A DNA stretch of 7,117 nucleotides from Candidatus Cloacimonadota bacterium (GTDB taxonomy: Bacteria; Cloacimonadota; Cloacimonadia; Cloacimonadales; JAFGVF01). The position numbers and the translations under genes are program-made. Within the stretch, counting starts at the first letter, position 1. Every line of letters begins with the position of its first letter. The stretch is from assembly GCA_016938155.1 (NCBI GenBank), contig JAFGVF010000195.1, forward strand, positions 1 through 7,117. Direction: 5' to 3'. The notes beneath the pieces were generated by a model that had not been told where the DNA came from, did not search any database, and saw nothing but the letters and a program-made list of their open reading frames with translations. Positions 5,369 through 7,117 of the stretch are shown one piece after another.

Positions 5369-7117
5369 ATGCAAAAACTAATCTTAATATTAACCTGTAT
5401 GTTGCTGATGATACCGGCATACGGGATTTATCACAAAGTGGGTGAGATTCTTACTGTCGATCCCGTTACTTATATCTGCTTTGATTCAGATATTGCTTAC
5501 ATTAACTGTTGGAATGACTCTCTTATAATTGCAGATGTATCAAACCCGGAGAGTCCACAGATTCTCTCTATCTATGAAACTCAGCATAGAATAAACAAAA
5601 CTGTTATTAATGATACTTTAGCGTATGTGATACATAGTTTTGGAGTTCAGATCCTCAATGTGTCTGATCCCCAAAATCCTGTTTTACTATCATCTTACTC
5701 AACAGGAACAGTTTCATCAAAAAACTGTGCTGTTTTGATTGAGCAAGTTCTTTACATTGCAACATCGTATAATGGTATTCTGTTGTTAGACATATCAGAC
5801 CCAACAAATCCACAATATATTGGTTCAATTTATAATGTTGGTGATTATTGCAGCATTCAATTAGGAGACAACTATGCATATGTTTTCAGCGACTCAGGAG
5901 AGTTAAGGATCTATGATGTTTCTCAGCCAATCAATCCTCTACAAATCAACACATACCTGACTCAAGGTAATGCAGGCTCAATTATTGTTGAAAATGGTAT
6001 AGGGTTTTTGAGGTTATGGAATCCGGTTTTGTATTCATACAGCATTGAGATCCTTGATTTATCCGATATAATGAATATCCAACTGTTGCAGAGTTATAGT
6101 AATTGTGATATGACAGGATATCCATATTTCGATGGGGATAATTATTACTCTTTTCAGCACAATACAGGGTTAACCAAGTTTGATGCTTCAAACCTAATCG
6201 CCATTACCGAGGTTGCACAATACACTGTTAATGATATAATCAGCTTTGGGACTGTAAAAGACGGCTATGCTTATATCTGTGCTTCACACATTACTCATAT
6301 TGTTGATGTATCTGATTCAGAAAATGGTTCCTTGATAAATAACTTTGCAAATGAAACTGCTGCAACAACAATAGAAATTGGAGATTATATCACATTTATA
6401 GGCGATAATCAGGGAATTAAGGCATATATTATAGTGGATGCAGATATGCTTTTGCTATTAGATTCAATTGAATTTGATGGACATGTTGTTGATATGGCTA
6501 TAAGTGATAATCTGCTTTGTGTTTTAACGGATGAAGAATTACATCTTATTGATGTTTCAACTCCTGAGAATATGGAACTTTTGAGTAGCTACAATTTTAA
6601 CTATCCTTACTCGAAAGCAATTGATGTTTCAGGTGACAATGCTTTCATCTCCACGGGTTACTCAAATCTGATAGTTATCGATATTTCAAATCCTGAAATT
6701 CCACAAGATAATGGTTTGCTGAGTGTTGGTGGATTGATAAATGATTTTTGTATAAATGGTAACTCATTATATGTGACAAGTGATGTTTTTGGTTTTAAGC
6801 TGATTGACATTACTACACTATCCTCCCCAATACAATATGCAGAATTGGATACTCCTTTTAATAATAATATAACCGTTCAGGACACTATGTGTTATGTCAC
6901 CGATCATGATTTTGGATTAGCAATGATAGATATAAGTGATCCAAATCAGTTGATTCAAGTAAACACAATCCTACCGCAACCAACGAGTGGGATAGACGCT
7001 TGTTGTGTAAGCGGGAATCAACTCGTTGTTTCTGATAATAATTGGAACACGATATACATCTATGATATAAGTGATTACTCTCAACCACAATTATTAGATT
7101 CAATCTCTTGGAACTTA
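5369..7117 (+). CDS. Secreted LVIVD-type beta-propeller repeat protein (3' end beyond window)
   Basis: The frame is open for 583 codons from the ATG at 5369 to the last base, with no stop; the end of the gene is outside the window. GGAGG at 5360-5364 sits 4 nt before the ATG. Residues 1-19 form a signal peptide (Lys3, hydrophobic core 4-15, likely cleavage after AYG at 17-19). The rest is about 13 repeats of 41-47 residues. Each carries a strand like LLLDISDP: LIIADVSNP (52), VQILNVSDP (93), ILLLDISDP (137), LRIYDVSQP (179), IEILDLSDI (226), LTKFDASNL (268), THIVDVSDS (309), a degenerate copy (350), LHLIDVSTP (391), LIVIDISNP (434), FKLIDIT (476), LAMIDISDP (517), IYIYDISDY (562). This is the LVIVD repeat pattern of predicted beta-propellers. 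Thirteen copies would suit two propellers in a row. An extracellular or outer-surface role is likely; ligand and function are unknown. It is clearly more AT-rich than the operon. Confidence 0.88.
   Translation, partial: MQKLILILTCMLLMIPAYGIYHKVGEILTVDPVTYICFDSDIAYINCWNDSLIIADVSNPESPQILSIYETQHRINKTVINDTLAYVIHSFGVQILNVSDPQNPVLLSSYSTGTVSSKNCAVLIEQVLYIATSYNGILLLDISDPTNPQYIGSIYNVGDYCSIQLGDNYAYVFSDSGELRIYDVSQPINPLQINTYLTQGNAGSIIVENGIGFLRLWNPVLYSYSIEILDLSDIMNIQLLQSYSNCDMTGYPYFDGDNYYSFQHNTGLTKFDASNLIAITEVAQYTVNDIISFGTVKDGYAYICASHITHIVDVSDSENGSLINNFANETAATTIEIGDYITFIGDNQGIKAYIIVDADMLLLLDSIEFDGHVVDMAISDNLLCVLTDEELHLIDVSTPENMELLSSYNFNYPYSKAIDVSGDNAFISTGYSNLIVIDISNPEIPQDNGLLSVGGLINDFCINGNSLYVTSDVFGFKLIDITTLSSPIQYAELDTPFNNNITVQDTMCYVTDHDFGLAMIDISDPNQLIQVNTILPQPTSGIDACCVSGNQLVVSDNNWNTIYIYDISDYSQPQLLDSISWNL

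Overview
The window holds a complete four-gene operon for a 2-oxoacid dehydrogenase complex, most likely pyruvate dehydrogenase: E1alpha, E1beta, E2 and E3. All four genes are on the + strand (400-5096). Downstream is the 5' part of a long secreted beta-propeller gene, also on the + strand (5369 to the right edge, no stop reached). There are no rRNA, tRNA, CRISPR or transposase genes.

Organism: Shine-Dalgarno sites of the GGAGG type, sigma70-like promoters and a Bacillus-like E1 pair show a bacterium. The exported protein made of LVIVD-type repeats, next to metabolic genes of intermediate GC, fits a Gram-negative lineage such as Cloacimonadota or another FCB-group or candidate phylum. This is an inference from gene style; nothing in the window fixes the taxon.

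Layout. 1-399 is non-coding. It holds a convergent pair of DnaA-box-like 9-mers at the left edge, a short 11-bp tandem repeat, two oppositely oriented arrays of a degenerate 10-bp repeat (consensus GTCCSTGTNN), then an A/T-rich stretch and a promoter with a perfect TATAAT. 400-5096 is the tightly packed operon: E1alpha and E1beta overlap by 4 bp, E1beta to E2 has an 8-nt gap, and E2 to E3 a 10-nt gap. 5097-5368 is non-coding. It holds a second inverted pair of the same 10-bp arrays, centred on a strong intrinsic terminator, and then a promoter with a perfect TTGACA for the next gene. 5369-7117 is the propeller gene, visibly more AT-rich than the operon.

Function: E1 (alpha2beta2, thiamine diphosphate) decarboxylates the 2-oxoacid and reductively acylates the lipoyl-lysine of E2. 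E2 passes the acyl group to CoA, and E3 reoxidises the dihydrolipoyl group through FAD. All core catalytic residues of E1 and E2 and the redox disulfide of E3 are visible. The E3 pyridine-nucleotide-binding region departs from the usual dihydrolipoamide dehydrogenase pattern.

The least explained structure is the 10-bp-periodic repeat family. It appears as paired inverted arrays on both sides of the operon. On the right side the terminator hairpin sits at the exact centre.
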